64,000 nt of DNA, taken from Pseudomonas triclosanedens (GTDB taxonomy: Bacteria > Pseudomonadota > Gammaproteobacteria > Pseudomonadales > Pseudomonadaceae). The DNA lies in the NCBI RefSeq assembly GCF_026686735.1, contig NZ_CP113432.1, positions 5,259,001 through 5,323,000 of the forward strand, in the 5' to 3' direction. Both the position numbers and the translations under genes were made by a program. The notes below the pieces were generated by a model. That model searched no databases, had not been told where the DNA came from, and worked only from the letters and a program-made list of their open reading frames with translations. Positions within the stretch are counted from its first letter, which is position 1, and each line of letters begins with the position of its first letter. Below, piece after piece: positions 54,594 through 63,500 of the stretch.

Positions 54594-56636
54594 TCAGCCG
54601 CGCGTGCCGGTCAGCACCTTGCGATAGAACAGCACGCAGATCGCCACGAACACCAGCAGCCCCAGCCATTGCGCGGTTTCCTCGAAGCCGGCGCCGACCA
54701 GCGCCAGCGGCGCGTCCTTGCCGGTGGTGCCGATCACCCCGGCGAGGAAGATCCCCATCAGGCTCTCGCCGACGATCAGCCCGGAAGCCAGCAGCACGCC
54801 ACGGCGCCTGGGCTCGTCGGCATACTTATCCTCGCTCACCCCGGCCGCCTGAGCGCGCTTCTTCAGTGCCGTTTCCAGCAGCCAGGCGAGCACCGCCCCG
54901 ACTACCAGGGTCATGCCAATGGTTGGCGGCAGGTAGATACCCAGGCCGACCGCGAGCACCGGCAGGCTGGCCTTGCCGGTGCGACGCAGGAGGATGTCCA
55001 CCAGGATCAGCGCGATGCCCAGGGCCACGCCGATCAGGATCATGTTCCAGTTAAGTTCGTTGTGGAAAATCCCACTGGCGATGGCCTTCATCAGCGTCGC
55101 CTGCGGCGCGGCCAGCGCGGCCTGTGGGTCCATGCTCTCGCGCGGCAGGGCGCCGGTGAACCCGTAGGCGTTGTACAGCAACTCCAGCACCGGCGGGATC
55201 ACCAGCGCGCCAACCAGGCAGCCGACGATCAGCGCCACCTGCTGCCGCCACGGCGTCGCCCCCACCAGGTAGCCGGTCTTCAGGTCCTGCAGGTTGTCGT
55301 TGGAAATCGCCGCGATGGCGATCACCACCGAGGTGGTGAACAGCGCGAGGGCAATGGCCAGCTTGCCGCCCTCTCGGTCGAGGAAGCCGGTCTCCAGCGA
55401 GCCGACGCCGAGGATCAGCAGCGACACCAGGATCACCGCAATGATGCCGATGCCGGAAATCGGGCTGCTCGACGAGCCGACCAGGCCGGCCATGTAGCCA
55501 CAGGCGGCGGCGATCAGGAAGCCGAAGAAGAAGGCGAAGATCACGCAGACCGCCACCAGCCCCCAGAAGCCGAAGCCATGCAGGTCCGGCGCGGCCTCGC
55601 CGAGGAAGTAGGCGAATACCACGAACAGCGCCACCAGCAGGAACGCGGCAATGGCAGCGATCCACTTCGCCGACATGTCGCGCTCGGTCCGCAGGTCGCT
55701 CACTTCGCCACGACCGCGCACAGCGCTGAGCGACGCCCAGACGCCCTGTACCATCGGCTTGAACAGCGTCGCCAGGGTCCACAATGCGGCGATGCCGATG
55801 GTGCCGGCGCCGAGGAAGCGCACCTGGCTGGTCCACAGTCTGGTAGCCAGTTCCGGCATGCTCTGGCCGGCGGCCAGCACGCTGTTCACCGAAAGCAGCG
55901 GCACCGCAACGCCCCAGGCGATCACCACGCCGATGAGGATCGCTATGCCTGCGGTGATGCCCATCAGGTAGCCGGCACCGACCAGCGCCAGGGAGAAGCC
56001 CGTGGACAGGCGGAATGCCGCCTGCCCGGCGGTTAGCCAGTAGCTGAAGCCTTCGGAGAGCAACTTGAAGCCGCTGCTGAGCAGGCTGAAGGCAGCGGCG
56101 ACCAGGCCGCCGGAAAGGATGTCGCGCAGGCCCGGCGCCGTGTCTTTCTTCGCCCGGCCCTCGGCTTGCTGCTCATCTTCGTCCTGGCTGCCGACCCGCA
56201 GAATTTCCGCCGCCGCCACACCTTCGGGGTACGGCAGGTTGCTTTGCACCACCATCACCCGGCGCAACGGAATGGTGTAGAGCACACCGAGAATGCCACC
56301 GATGGAGCAGATCGCCGCGGTCTGCCAGAAGGGGAAGCCGCTCCAGTAGCCAATCATCAACAGGCCGGGAAGGATGAAGATGATCGAGGACAGGGTGCCG
56401 GCCGCCGAAGCCTGGGTCTGTACCATGTTGTTTTCGAGGATGTTGGAGCCGGAAAAGTAGCGCAGCACGGCCATCGAGATGACCGCTGCGGGAATCGACG
56501 AAGCGAAGGTCAGGCCGACCTTCAGGCCGAGGTACACATTGGACGCGGTGAATACCACGGTGATCAGCGCGCCGAGGACCAGACCGCGCAGGGTCAGTTC
56601 GGCGAGATTCGATTCGTCGGGAATCCGTTCTTGCAT
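54594..56636 (-). CDS. OPT-family oligopeptide/metal-complex transporter
   Basis: A 680-residue membrane protein with about 16 hydrophobic segments. Family landmarks are NVYLGLKVGLTFASSIPAAV, NNMVQTQASAAGTLSS, SNLPYPEGVAAAEIL, GSSSSPISGIGI and NDNLQDLKTGYLVGATPWRQ. Bacterial OPT proteins are proton-coupled importers of small peptides or metal-chelate complexes; the substrate here is unknown. ATG 56636 is chosen over a TTG 11 codons upstream. It is a single gene. Confidence 0.9.
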   Translation of the reverse strand: MQERIPDESNLAELTLRGLVLGALITVVFTASNVYLGLKVGLTFASSIPAAVISMAVLRYFSGSNILENNMVQTQASAAGTLSSIIFILPGLLMIGYWSGFPFWQTAAICSIGGILGVLYTIPLRRVMVVQSNLPYPEGVAAAEILRVGSQDEDEQQAEGRAKKDTAPGLRDILSGGLVAAAFSLLSSGFKLLSEGFSYWLTAGQAAFRLSTGFSLALVGAGYLMGITAGIAILIGVVIAWGVAVPLLSVNSVLAAGQSMPELATRLWTSQVRFLGAGTIGIAALWTLATLFKPMVQGVWASLSAVRGRGEVSDLRTERDMSAKWIAAIAAFLLVALFVVFAYFLGEAAPDLHGFGFWGLVAVCVIFAFFFGFLIAAACGYMAGLVGSSSSPISGIGIIAVILVSLLILGVGSLETGFLDREGGKLAIALALFTTSVVIAIAAISNDNLQDLKTGYLVGATPWRQQVALIVGCLVGALVIPPVLELLYNAYGFTGALPRESMDPQAALAAPQATLMKAIASGIFHNELNWNMILIGVALGIALILVDILLRRTGKASLPVLAVGLGIYLPPTIGMTLVVGAVLAWLLETALKKRAQAAGVSEDKYADEPRRRGVLLASGLIVGESLMGIFLAGVIGTTGKDAPLALVGAGFEETAQWLGLLVFVAICVLFYRKVLTGTRG

Positions 56637-56875
56637 GTAGGCAGTCTCTTGATGAAGCGGAACTGCCAAAGCGTAGGTCAGCGCGCCATTCGTCGCGACC
56701 CGGAATGGCGACGAATGCGGTCTGCGGTGCGGCGTCGTTGTCTCAAGTCAGGGGGAATGAAGGAATTTCCGAGCCGCGGCGTTCTCCCGTGCAGAGCGCG
56801 CGTTGGCGAACCGCGTGTCATCGAAACCGCGCAGGGCCCGGCGAGCAGCCCTGCGGATGTCATGGACAGGACAAG

Positions 56876-57712
56876 TCAGAACGGTTTGTCCCCGAGGATG
56901 GTCGCACGGTGCATCACCCGCCGCTGCGGCCGGTAGTCGTCCACCGCATAGTGCTGGGTGACACGGTTGTCCCAGAACGCCACGTCATTTTCCCTCCAGC
57001 GCCAGCGTACGGTGAACTCCGGGCGGGCGAAATGAGCGAACAGCAGGTCGAGGATGGCGCGGCTTTCCGCCGGTTCCAGCTCGTTGATGCGGGTGGTGAA
57101 ACCGTCGCTGACGAACAGCGCCTTGCGCCCGGTGACGGGATGCGTGCGGATCACCGGGTGCGATCGCGGCGGGTTCTTGCGGCGCGCTTCCTCCAGCCGA
57201 GCCAGGTCGGCGTCGGTCGCGCCGAAGCGCTCCTGGGGGAACGACTTGCTGATGTCATGGGTCGCGGTGAGCCCGTCGAGCAGGCGCTGGAGCGGCCCGG
57301 ACAACGCCTCGAAAGCCGCGATGCCACTGGCCCAGAGGGTGTCGCCACCGTAGGGCGGCAACTGCTTGGCGGCAAGCACGGCACCCAGCGCCGGGGTTTC
57401 CAGGAAGGTCACATCGGTGTGCCAGATAGCGTTGTCGCGAACGTCGGTGACGGCGGTGTCGAGCACGATCACCTCGCGCTGTTCCGGCGAGCTGGGGTAG
57501 ATCGGATGGATGTGCAGATCGCCGAAACGCGCGGCGAAGCTCGCCTGCTGGGCCGGGCTCAATGGCTGATCGCGGAAAAACAGCACCTGGTGGTCGAGCA
57601 GTGCCTGCTCGATCCGGCGCTGCGCCGTGTCATCCAGCGGATCGGCCAGGCGCACGCCGGAAACGACGGCACCCAGGGCCGGGCTGATGGGTTCGATGGT
57701 CAGGCTGGTCAT
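56876..57712 (-). CDS. tauD: taurine dioxygenase
   Basis: A 278-residue Fe(II)/2-oxoglutarate dioxygenase that converts taurine to aminoacetaldehyde and sulfite. The iron triad is visible as H98 and D100 (WHTDVTF) and H254 (TQHYAVDDY), with an arginine for 2-oxoglutarate at about 265-269; these agree closely with E. coli TauD numbering. It is the last gene of tauABCD, 106 bp after tauC. Confidence 0.92.
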   Translation of the reverse strand: MTSLTIEPISPALGAVVSGVRLADPLDDTAQRRIEQALLDHQVLFFRDQPLSPAQQASFAARFGDLHIHPIYPSSPEQREVIVLDTAVTDVRDNAIWHTDVTFLETPALGAVLAAKQLPPYGGDTLWASGIAAFEALSGPLQRLLDGLTATHDISKSFPQERFGATDADLARLEEARRKNPPRSHPVIRTHPVTGRKALFVSDGFTTRINELEPAESRAILDLLFAHFARPEFTVRWRWRENDVAFWDNRVTQHYAVDDYRPQRRVMHRATILGDKPF

Positions 57713-57818
57713 GTTCGTGTTCTCTCGTGAGGTTCACGGGAAGAGGCATGCTCTCCCCCGGCCCTCGCCATCTGGGCGAGGGAGTCGGTTCGGCGTGTCT
57801 GAAAGGCAGCGGTCGGTT

Positions 57819-58637
57819 CTATTCCCAGGAGGCGAAGCGCTTCTGCACCCAGCGCAACCCCAGCTCGAAGCTCAGCGCGACGGCGGCGATCAGCAGAATG
57901 CCCAGCACCACCACGTCGGTGGCGAGGAACTGCGCGGCGGACTGCACCATGAAGCCCAGGCCACGATTGGCGGCGATCAGTTCGGCGGCCACCAGGGTCG
58001 ACCAGCCCACACCCAGGGCGATGCGCAGGCCGGTGAGCACTTCAGGCAGCGCGCTGGGCAGGATCACGTGGCGCACCACCTGCCAGCGATTGGCGCCCAG
58101 GCAGCGCACCGCCTGGATGCGCGATTTGTCCACGCGGCGCACACCGGCGGCGGTGGCGATCAGCAGCGGCGCGAACAGCGCCAGGTAGATCAGCAGTACC
58201 TTGGACAGCTCGCCGATGCCGAACCAGATGACGATCAGCGGCAGGTAGGCCAGTGGCGGCACCGGACGGTAGAACTCCACCAGCGGATCGAACGCAGCGC
58301 CAACCAGCGGATTGATGCCCATCAGGATGCCCAGCGGAATCGCCGTCAGCACCGCCGCGCCGAGCGCCAGCAGCACACGCAGCAGACTGGTGCCGACGTG
58401 CTGCCAGAGGCTGGCATCGACGTAGCCCTCCTCGAGCAGCCGGCGGAACGCCTCCAGCAGTTGCTCAGGCGCGGGCAGGAACAGCGTGTCGACCCAACCC
58501 AGGTGGGTAGCCAGCCACCAGAGCACGAGGATGCCGCCGACGCTGCCGGCGGCGGCCCAGCGGCGCCGGTCGCGCGGCACGATGCGGGCTTTCGGCGCGG
58601 CAGCCGGGAGTTTTCCGGCAAGGGTTTCAGTGGGCAT
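57819..58637 (-). CDS. tauC: taurine ABC transporter permease
   Basis: A 272-residue permease of the SsuC/TauC family with about six membrane segments. The cytoplasmic loop is VRCLGANRWQVVRHVILPSALPE, and FYRPVPPLAYLPLIVIWFG is also typical. It starts inside the end of tauB (11-base overlap) with AGGAGG upstream, so the two are translationally coupled. Confidence 0.9.
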   Translation of the reverse strand: MPTETLAGKLPAAAPKARIVPRDRRRWAAAGSVGGILVLWWLATHLGWVDTLFLPAPEQLLEAFRRLLEEGYVDASLWQHVGTSLLRVLLALGAAVLTAIPLGILMGINPLVGAAFDPLVEFYRPVPPLAYLPLIVIWFGIGELSKVLLIYLALFAPLLIATAAGVRRVDKSRIQAVRCLGANRWQVVRHVILPSALPEVLTGLRIALGVGWSTLVAAELIAANRGLGFMVQSAAQFLATDVVVLGILLIAAVALSFELGLRWVQKRFASWE

Positions 58638-59430
58638 GCTCGGCCTCCTGTTCATCCAGTGCCTCTTCCAGGAAGAGATCCAGCAGCAGTTGGCGCAGGC
58701 GCGCGATTTCGGGATCAGACTTGATCGAACGCACCGGCTCGCCGGCGGCGTAGCGCTGGGCGAAGTCCAGCGACAGGCGCTTGACCACCCGCGCAGGCGG
58801 GCCGTCCATCACCACCAGGTCGGTGGCCAGGAACAGCGCCTCGTCGACGCTGTGGGTGATCAGGAACAGGCCCTTGCCGGTCTTGCGCCAGAGGTCCAGG
58901 GTCAGTACCTGCATGCGCTCGCGGGTCAGCGCATCGAGGGCGCCGAAAGGCTCGTCGAGCAGCAGGAAATCCGGCTCCACCGCCAGCGCGCGGGCCAGGC
59001 CCAGGCGCTGGCGCTGGCCGCCGGAGAGTTGCGAAATCGAGTAGTCGGCGTGCTCCGACAGCCCCACCAGCTTCAGCACCTCCTGGGCACGGGCATTGCG
59101 CTGCGCAGCGCCGACGCCACGGATGCGCAGGCCCAGGGCGACATTCTCCAGCGCCGTCAGCCAGGGCATCAGTGCATCGTCCTGGAACACTACGCCGCGT
59201 TCGCCACCGGGGCCGTCGAGCGTCCGACCATCGATCTGTACGCGGCCACGGTCGGGCTCCTGGAAGCCCGCCAGCACATTGAGCAGGCTGGACTTGCCGC
59301 AGCCGGACGGGCCGAGCACCACCAGCGATTCGCCCTTGGCCAGGCTGAGAGTGAGGTCTTGCAGCACGACGCGCTCGCGCCCCTGCTGCTGGAAAGTGAG
59401 GCTGACCGCCTCGGCCGTCAGACGGCTCAT
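58627..59430 (-). CDS. tauB: taurine ABC transporter ATPase
   Basis: A 267-residue ATPase with Walker A GPSGCGKSS (40-48), signature LSGGQRQRLGLARA and Walker B FLLLDEPFGALD. It pairs with TauC and the binding protein TauA. A 142-bp gap with a REP-like repeat separates it from tauA. Confidence 0.9.
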   Translation of the reverse strand: MSRLTAEAVSLTFQQQGRERVVLQDLTLSLAKGESLVVLGPSGCGKSSLLNVLAGFQEPDRGRVQIDGRTLDGPGGERGVVFQDDALMPWLTALENVALGLRIRGVGAAQRNARAQEVLKLVGLSEHADYSISQLSGGQRQRLGLARALAVEPDFLLLDEPFGALDALTRERMQVLTLDLWRKTGKGLFLITHSVDEALFLATDLVVMDGPPARVVKRLSLDFAQRYAAGEPVRSIKSDPEIARLRQLLLDLFLEEALDEQEAEHAH

Positions 59431-59471
59431 GTTCTGCCCTCCGTAGGGTGAGAAGAAATGCGTTGCGCCCT

Positions 59472-59562
59472 TTGCAGGAGCGCGGGGTGCCTGGTCCTTG
59501 CCCGCGGACCGGCCGGAGCTTCAATGCCAGCCGGTATTCGCGAGCACGCCCGCTCCTGCGAA
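59472..59562. repeat. REP-like inverted repeat inside the tau operon
   Basis: GCAGGAGCG (59474-59482) and CGCTCCTGC (59551-59559) bracket a GC-rich centre with further inverted segments (GGACCGGCC, GCCAGCCGG). The pattern matches Pseudomonas repetitive extragenic palindromes. It lies between tauA and tauB and could stabilise the tauA message and lower expression of the downstream genes. Confidence 0.65.
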
Positions 59563-59572
59563 GAGCACGTGA

Positions 59573-60592
59573 TCAGCGCTGCCCGACCTGCACGCTTTCG
59601 GCCTGGCGCACGTATTCGGCGCTGACGTAGGGCGAGTAGTCCTTGAGCACCGAAGGCACGCGCTTCTGTTCTTTCAGGAAGGCGGCAGTGCCGGCGATGT
59701 CCTTGGCGGTGCCGCCACCCAGCAGCGCGGACGACAGTTGCGCCTGGGTTTCGGGGAATGCGGAGCCCGCCAGCAGTTCGGGCACGTCCTTCGGATCGGC
59801 GCCGGTCAGCCGGGCGATCTTCTTCACCTGCTCGGAGTCGGCGGTCCACTGGGCCTTGTGGGCGTTGTAGTCGGCAAAGGAATCCAGGCTCACCCTGGCG
59901 AACTTGGCGATGACGTCGGGGTGCTTCTCGGCGAAGTCCTTGCGGGCAACCCAGACCTCGAAGGTCGGCGCGCCCCATTGGCCAACTTCGGCGGCATCGG
60001 TCAGCACCTTGCCGGACTTCTTGATCTCACCCAGCGCGGGCGACCAGACGAAGGCCCCGTCAATGTCGCCACGGCGCCAGGCGGCGGCGATCTCGGTGGG
60101 ATTGAGGTTGACGATCTTCACCTTGGCCGGATCGATCTTCCAGTGCTTGAGCGCGCCCAGCAGGCTGTAGTGCGAGGTGGACACGAACGGCGTGGCGATG
60201 GTCTTGCCGACCAGGTCTTCGGGCTTCTCGATCTTGCTGCCATTGCGCACCACCAGCGCTTCCGCCGAGTTGATCTGCGCGGAGACGATGAAGGCGACGA
60301 TGGGCAGCCCGCGGGACGTGGCCGCAGCCAGCGGGCTGGAGCCGATGTTGCCGAGCTGGACATCGCCCGAGGCGATCGCGGCGATCACTTCCGGGCCGCT
60401 GTTGAAACGCCGCCAGTCGAGCTTCTCGCCAATGACCTTTTCATAGGTGCCATCGGCCTGGGGAACCTTGGTCGGGTCGATGCCGGTCTGGTAGCCGAGC
60501 GTGATGTCGGCGAAGGCGGCGGTCTGGGAGAACAGCGCGGCCGCAACAGCGACGCCGGCCAGGGCACGGCGTACGAAACGAGGTTTGTTCAT
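59573..60592 (-). CDS. tauA: taurine-binding periplasmic protein
   Basis: A 339-residue SsuA/TauA-type binding protein with a signal peptide (1 to about 28, ending TAAFA). Family sequences are DITLGYQTGIDPTKVPQADG, WRRFNSGPEVIAAIASGDVQ, GSSPLAAATSRGLPIVAF and FVSTSHYSLLGALKHW. It is the first gene of the tau operon; the strongly AT-rich region upstream should carry the sulfur-starvation promoter. Confidence 0.92.
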   Translation of the reverse strand: MNKPRFVRRALAGVAVAAALFSQTAAFADITLGYQTGIDPTKVPQADGTYEKVIGEKLDWRRFNSGPEVIAAIASGDVQLGNIGSSPLAAATSRGLPIVAFIVSAQINSAEALVVRNGSKIEKPEDLVGKTIATPFVSTSHYSLLGALKHWKIDPAKVKIVNLNPTEIAAAWRRGDIDGAFVWSPALGEIKKSGKVLTDAAEVGQWGAPTFEVWVARKDFAEKHPDVIAKFARVSLDSFADYNAHKAQWTADSEQVKKIARLTGADPKDVPELLAGSAFPETQAQLSSALLGGGTAKDIAGTAAFLKEQKRVPSVLKDYSPYVSAEYVRQAESVQVGQR

Positions 60593-60689
60593 GGTGTTTC
60601 CTCTGGGGTAACGGCGGGGCCGGCCTCCAGAGAGGGACGGACCACGGGACGGGATTCGTATGGGTGAAACGGTGTCCGGCGGTCCGGTA

Positions 60690-60745
60690 AAGCTAGATTA
60701 GCGATATAAAAAACTTCGAATAAATAATATTTAGTTCTTAACTTA
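60690..60745 (-). promoter_or_regulatory. AT-rich upstream region of tauA
   Basis: A run of almost pure A/T (around ATATAAAAAACTTCGAATAA and AATAATATTTAGTTC) lies about 100-150 bp before tauA. CysB-type activator sites and promoters of sulfonate genes are typically this AT-rich. No single consensus can be picked out by eye, so the call is only of a likely promoter/activator region. Confidence 0.4.
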
Positions 60746-60796
60746 TGAGCAGCCGCGCTTGTCTCGAAAGCGCTACAGACCTTGTGATACGGCGCC

Positions 60797-61699
60797 TCAG
60801 GTCGCTCCGGCGAGCAATCTGGCGCGCACACCCTCCTGGCGCAATCCAAGCTCCACCGCCTGCTGCGCTACCACCGCGGTTTCCGCCACCAGCGTTGCCA
60901 GCGCGGCGCCGCGGGTGAAGCTCAGGCTGTTGCCGGCCAGCAGCGCCGACTCGAGGGAGACGGTGGCCTGCTCGGACAGGCGCAGCCCCAACCCGACGAT
61001 CCGCCGCAAACCGCCCACCATCGTGCGCGCAGGCAACCCATCGCAGACGCGCATGGCCAGCCCCAGGGCGAGGTTGGCCTGCAGCAGCGCCGCCAGGCTG
61101 CCCCGCAACTGCGCACGGGGCGTCCACGGCAGGCCCGGTGGCTGCAGGATGTCTTCGGGATGCAGGCGCACTTCGTGGCAGCGCAGAAGGCTGCCGCCAT
61201 TGGGCTCGAAGCGGTCCAGGCCATCCCGATCGGTCGGCAGCGCGGCGATCAGCAAGCCATCGCTCGGCGCATGCCAGGCCGACAGCAGCAGCCAGTCCAC
61301 CGCCTCCGCGCCGAAGCAGTCGTGCCGACCGCCCTGCAACAGGAAGCCACCGCGCCGATGCTCCCGCGCCAGCAGGCGGCGCTCCTGGTGGTTCACAGCC
61401 TCGCCCCAAAGCCACTCGCACTCGACGCTACGCGGCAGCAGGCGTTCGCTCTGCTCGCGGCTACCCAGCAACAACACACTGGCCAGTTGCAGGTGATGCA
61501 CGGCGAACAGGCGCGCCAGGGTGCCATCGCGCTCGGACAGATCGCGCACGGTCTGCAGCACTTCGTCCCAGCCCGCGCCGCGGCCGCCATACTCGCGCGG
61601 TACCGATAGCGACAGCAGGTTCGATGCACGCAGAGCCTGGCTCCAGCGTTGCGTGGGATGGGCTACGGAAAACATGGGAAGTGGCGCCGCCAGGCTCAT
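60797..61699 (-). CDS. acyl-CoA dehydrogenase-fold protein (DszC/SfnB-like), short
   Basis: A 300-residue protein with the acyl-CoA dehydrogenase fold in reduced form: NLLSLSVPREYGGRGAGWDE, then LSERDGTLARLFAVHHLQL and a C-terminal helical bundle ending AETAVVAQQAVELGLRQEG. DszC/SfnB-like flavoprotein monooxygenases or dehydrogenases of sulfur-starvation loci begin similarly but are about 390-410 residues, so this one lacks roughly a quarter. The central FAD-binding beta domain looks reduced, and activity is uncertain. It precedes tauA on the same strand, separated by the AT-rich promoter region, which fits a sulfur-scavenging role. Confidence 0.65.
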   Translation of the reverse strand: MSLAAPLPMFSVAHPTQRWSQALRASNLLSLSVPREYGGRGAGWDEVLQTVRDLSERDGTLARLFAVHHLQLASVLLLGSREQSERLLPRSVECEWLWGEAVNHQERRLLAREHRRGGFLLQGGRHDCFGAEAVDWLLLSAWHAPSDGLLIAALPTDRDGLDRFEPNGGSLLRCHEVRLHPEDILQPPGLPWTPRAQLRGSLAALLQANLALGLAMRVCDGLPARTMVGGLRRIVGLGLRLSEQATVSLESALLAGNSLSFTRGAALATLVAETAVVAQQAVELGLRQEGVRARLLAGAT

Positions 61700-61858
61700 G
61701 CACACCTCTGATCGGAGAGTGGGTCAGTGGCCTGTGCGTGTAGCGCGCGGGTGTACTGAAAGGAGGATGGAACGACCTCCGCGCGGAGGCCGTTTCATAC
61801 CCTAGCGAAATGAGCAGGCGGCGCGAAATAACTTTTCGGGCTTACCTCATGCCGCAAT

Positions 61859-62761
61859 TCAGGCGGCGTCCTTGCTCCGCCACTGCGGCAGTCCGATCAG
61901 CACTACAGCGCCGATGATCACTGCCATCGCCAGCGCCTCGGGCAGGCCGATATGCTCGCCGGCGAACACCACGCCGAGCATCACAGCCACTGCCGGGTTG
62001 ACATAGGCATAGCTGGTAGCCGCCGCCGGGCGCACATTGGCCAGCAGGTACATGTAGGCACTGAAGGCGATGATCGAGCCGAATACGACCAGGTACGCCA
62101 GCGCCCCCCAGCCAGCGGCAGTCGGCATCTGGGTCATGCGCTCGCCGCTGAGCAGGCTGCCCAGCAGCAGCGCGGCACCGCCCACCAGCATCTCCACCGC
62201 ACTGGCCATCGGGCCGGCCGGCAGCGAGAGACGGCGACTCCATACCGAACCGAAGGCCCAGGAGGCAGCCGCAAAGATGATCAGCGCAGCGCCAGCCGGG
62301 CTGCCCTGCAGGTTGGAGCCGAGGTTGAGCAGCACGATGCCGGCCAGCCCGAGTGCGATTCCCGCCCACTCCAGCGCCGTGGTGGTATTGCCGAACAGGC
62401 GTCCGAACACCAGGGTGAACAGCGGCACCGTGGCGACAGCCAGCGCCGCCACACCGGAGGCCACGCCCCAGTGTTCGGCGACCGTCACCCCGCCATTGCC
62501 GAAACTGAGCAGCAGAATGCCGATCACACCCGCCGACAGCCATTGCCTGAAGCTGGGCAATGGTGCTCCGCGCCACAGCATCCAGCCGAACAGCAGAGCG
62601 CCGGCGATGACGAAGCGGCAGCCGGCCATCAGCATCGGCGGCCAGGATGCAACACCGATGCTGATGGCAAGGTAAGTCGACCCCCAGATGAAATAGAGGG
62701 CGAAGAACGCGGCTATCAGCGTCAGGGATACGCGGGCTCTGGGCATGGGCATAGTGGTCAT
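61859..62761 (-). CDS. EamA/DMT-family exporter (YedA-like)
   Basis: A 300-residue membrane protein with ten hydrophobic segments arranged as two EamA repeats. The opening FFALYFIWGSTYLAISIGV and the second repeat ending YVNPAVAVMLGVVFAGEHIG are typical of YedA-like metabolite exporters. It is divergent from an Lrp/AsnC regulator, a common arrangement for amino-acid exporters, so an amino acid or related metabolite is the likely substrate (inference). Confidence 0.87.
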   Translation of the reverse strand: MTTMPMPRARVSLTLIAAFFALYFIWGSTYLAISIGVASWPPMLMAGCRFVIAGALLFGWMLWRGAPLPSFRQWLSAGVIGILLLSFGNGGVTVAEHWGVASGVAALAVATVPLFTLVFGRLFGNTTTALEWAGIALGLAGIVLLNLGSNLQGSPAGAALIIFAAASWAFGSVWSRRLSLPAGPMASAVEMLVGGAALLLGSLLSGERMTQMPTAAGWGALAYLVVFGSIIAFSAYMYLLANVRPAAATSYAYVNPAVAVMLGVVFAGEHIGLPEALAMAVIIGAVVLIGLPQWRSKDAA

Positions 62762-62860
62762 GAGTGGGGCTCGACAAGACAGGCAGAGCGCTTCATTTTA
62801 TGAGGGCCTTCATCGCCATATAAGGCACAGACAACGCTAAAGCAGGCATAACACTTTTTA

Positions 62861-62892
62861 TTCGACGGATTTTCGAATACATATCCGTTGAA
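62861..62892. promoter_or_regulatory. candidate Lrp/AsnC operator
   Basis: TTCGACGGAT (62861-62870) and ATCCGTTGAA (62883-62892) are inverted repeats with one mismatch, 12 bases apart. They lie between the DMT exporter and the Lrp-type regulator, starting 22 bases before the regulator's ATG. A dimeric regulator bound here could control both genes. Confidence 0.5.
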
Positions 62893-62913
62893 TCGACAAA
62901 CGAGGCTCAAGCA

Positions 62914-63360
62914 ATGGACAAATACGACCGCGCCCTGCTCGCCGCACTGCTGGAAAACGGCCGCCTGTCCTTCGCCGAACTGGCCCGCCGGATCAACCTT
63001 TCGCCCCCGGCCGTCGCCGACCGCGTGGCGCGGCTGGAAGCCGACGGGGTGATCACCGGTTACCACGCGAGCGTAGACCTGACGAAGATGGGGCGCTCGA
63101 TCCAGTGCCTGATCGAGATGCGGCTGAACGACCATCGCAGCAGCAGCATGCTCGACCCGTTGCTGGAAATCCCGCAGATCATCGACTGTTACCGCATCAC
63201 CGGCGAATCCTGCGTGATGCTCAAGGTCGCGGTGAGCTGCACCCGCGAGCTGGAAGAACTGATCGACCGCCTGGCGCAATTCGGCACCAGCCGGACCTCG
63301 CTGATACTTTCCACGCCATTCGCCCAGCGCATCCATCCCGGAATGCTGCAGGGCGGCTGA
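62914..63360 (+). CDS. Lrp/AsnC-family transcriptional regulator
   Basis: A 148-residue regulator. The N-terminal helix-turn-helix (DKYDRALLAALLENGRLSFA, ARRINLSPPAVADRVARLEA) is followed by a RAM/ligand domain (about 65-140, with IIDCYRITGESCVMLKVAV). Members sense amino acids and control transport or catabolism genes nearby. It is divergent from the DMT exporter across 152 bp that hold an inverted repeat. Confidence 0.9.
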   Translation: MDKYDRALLAALLENGRLSFAELARRINLSPPAVADRVARLEADGVITGYHASVDLTKMGRSIQCLIEMRLNDHRSSSMLDPLLEIPQIIDCYRITGESCVMLKVAVSCTRELEELIDRLAQFGTSRTSLILSTPFAQRIHPGMLQGG

Positions 63361-63404
63361 TGCGCTTTCTAGAACGCAAGTGCAGCGCCAGGGGCTACAC
63401 CGCA

Positions 63405-63442
63405 CGGTAAAAAAAAGGCGGCACCGCTTGCGCGGCACCGCC
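63405..63442 (-). terminator. terminator of the thiolase gene
   Basis: Arms GGCGG(CA)CCGC and GCGG(CA)CCGCC (63417-63442) form an 11-bp stem with a two-base internal mismatch. On the minus strand it is followed by TTTTTTTT, ending the gene entering from the right. Confidence 0.65.
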
Positions 63443-63500
63443 TGAAGTCACGGAGTTGCTGTTACATCGCGGAACGGAACGACCGTCCCGACATATTGGA

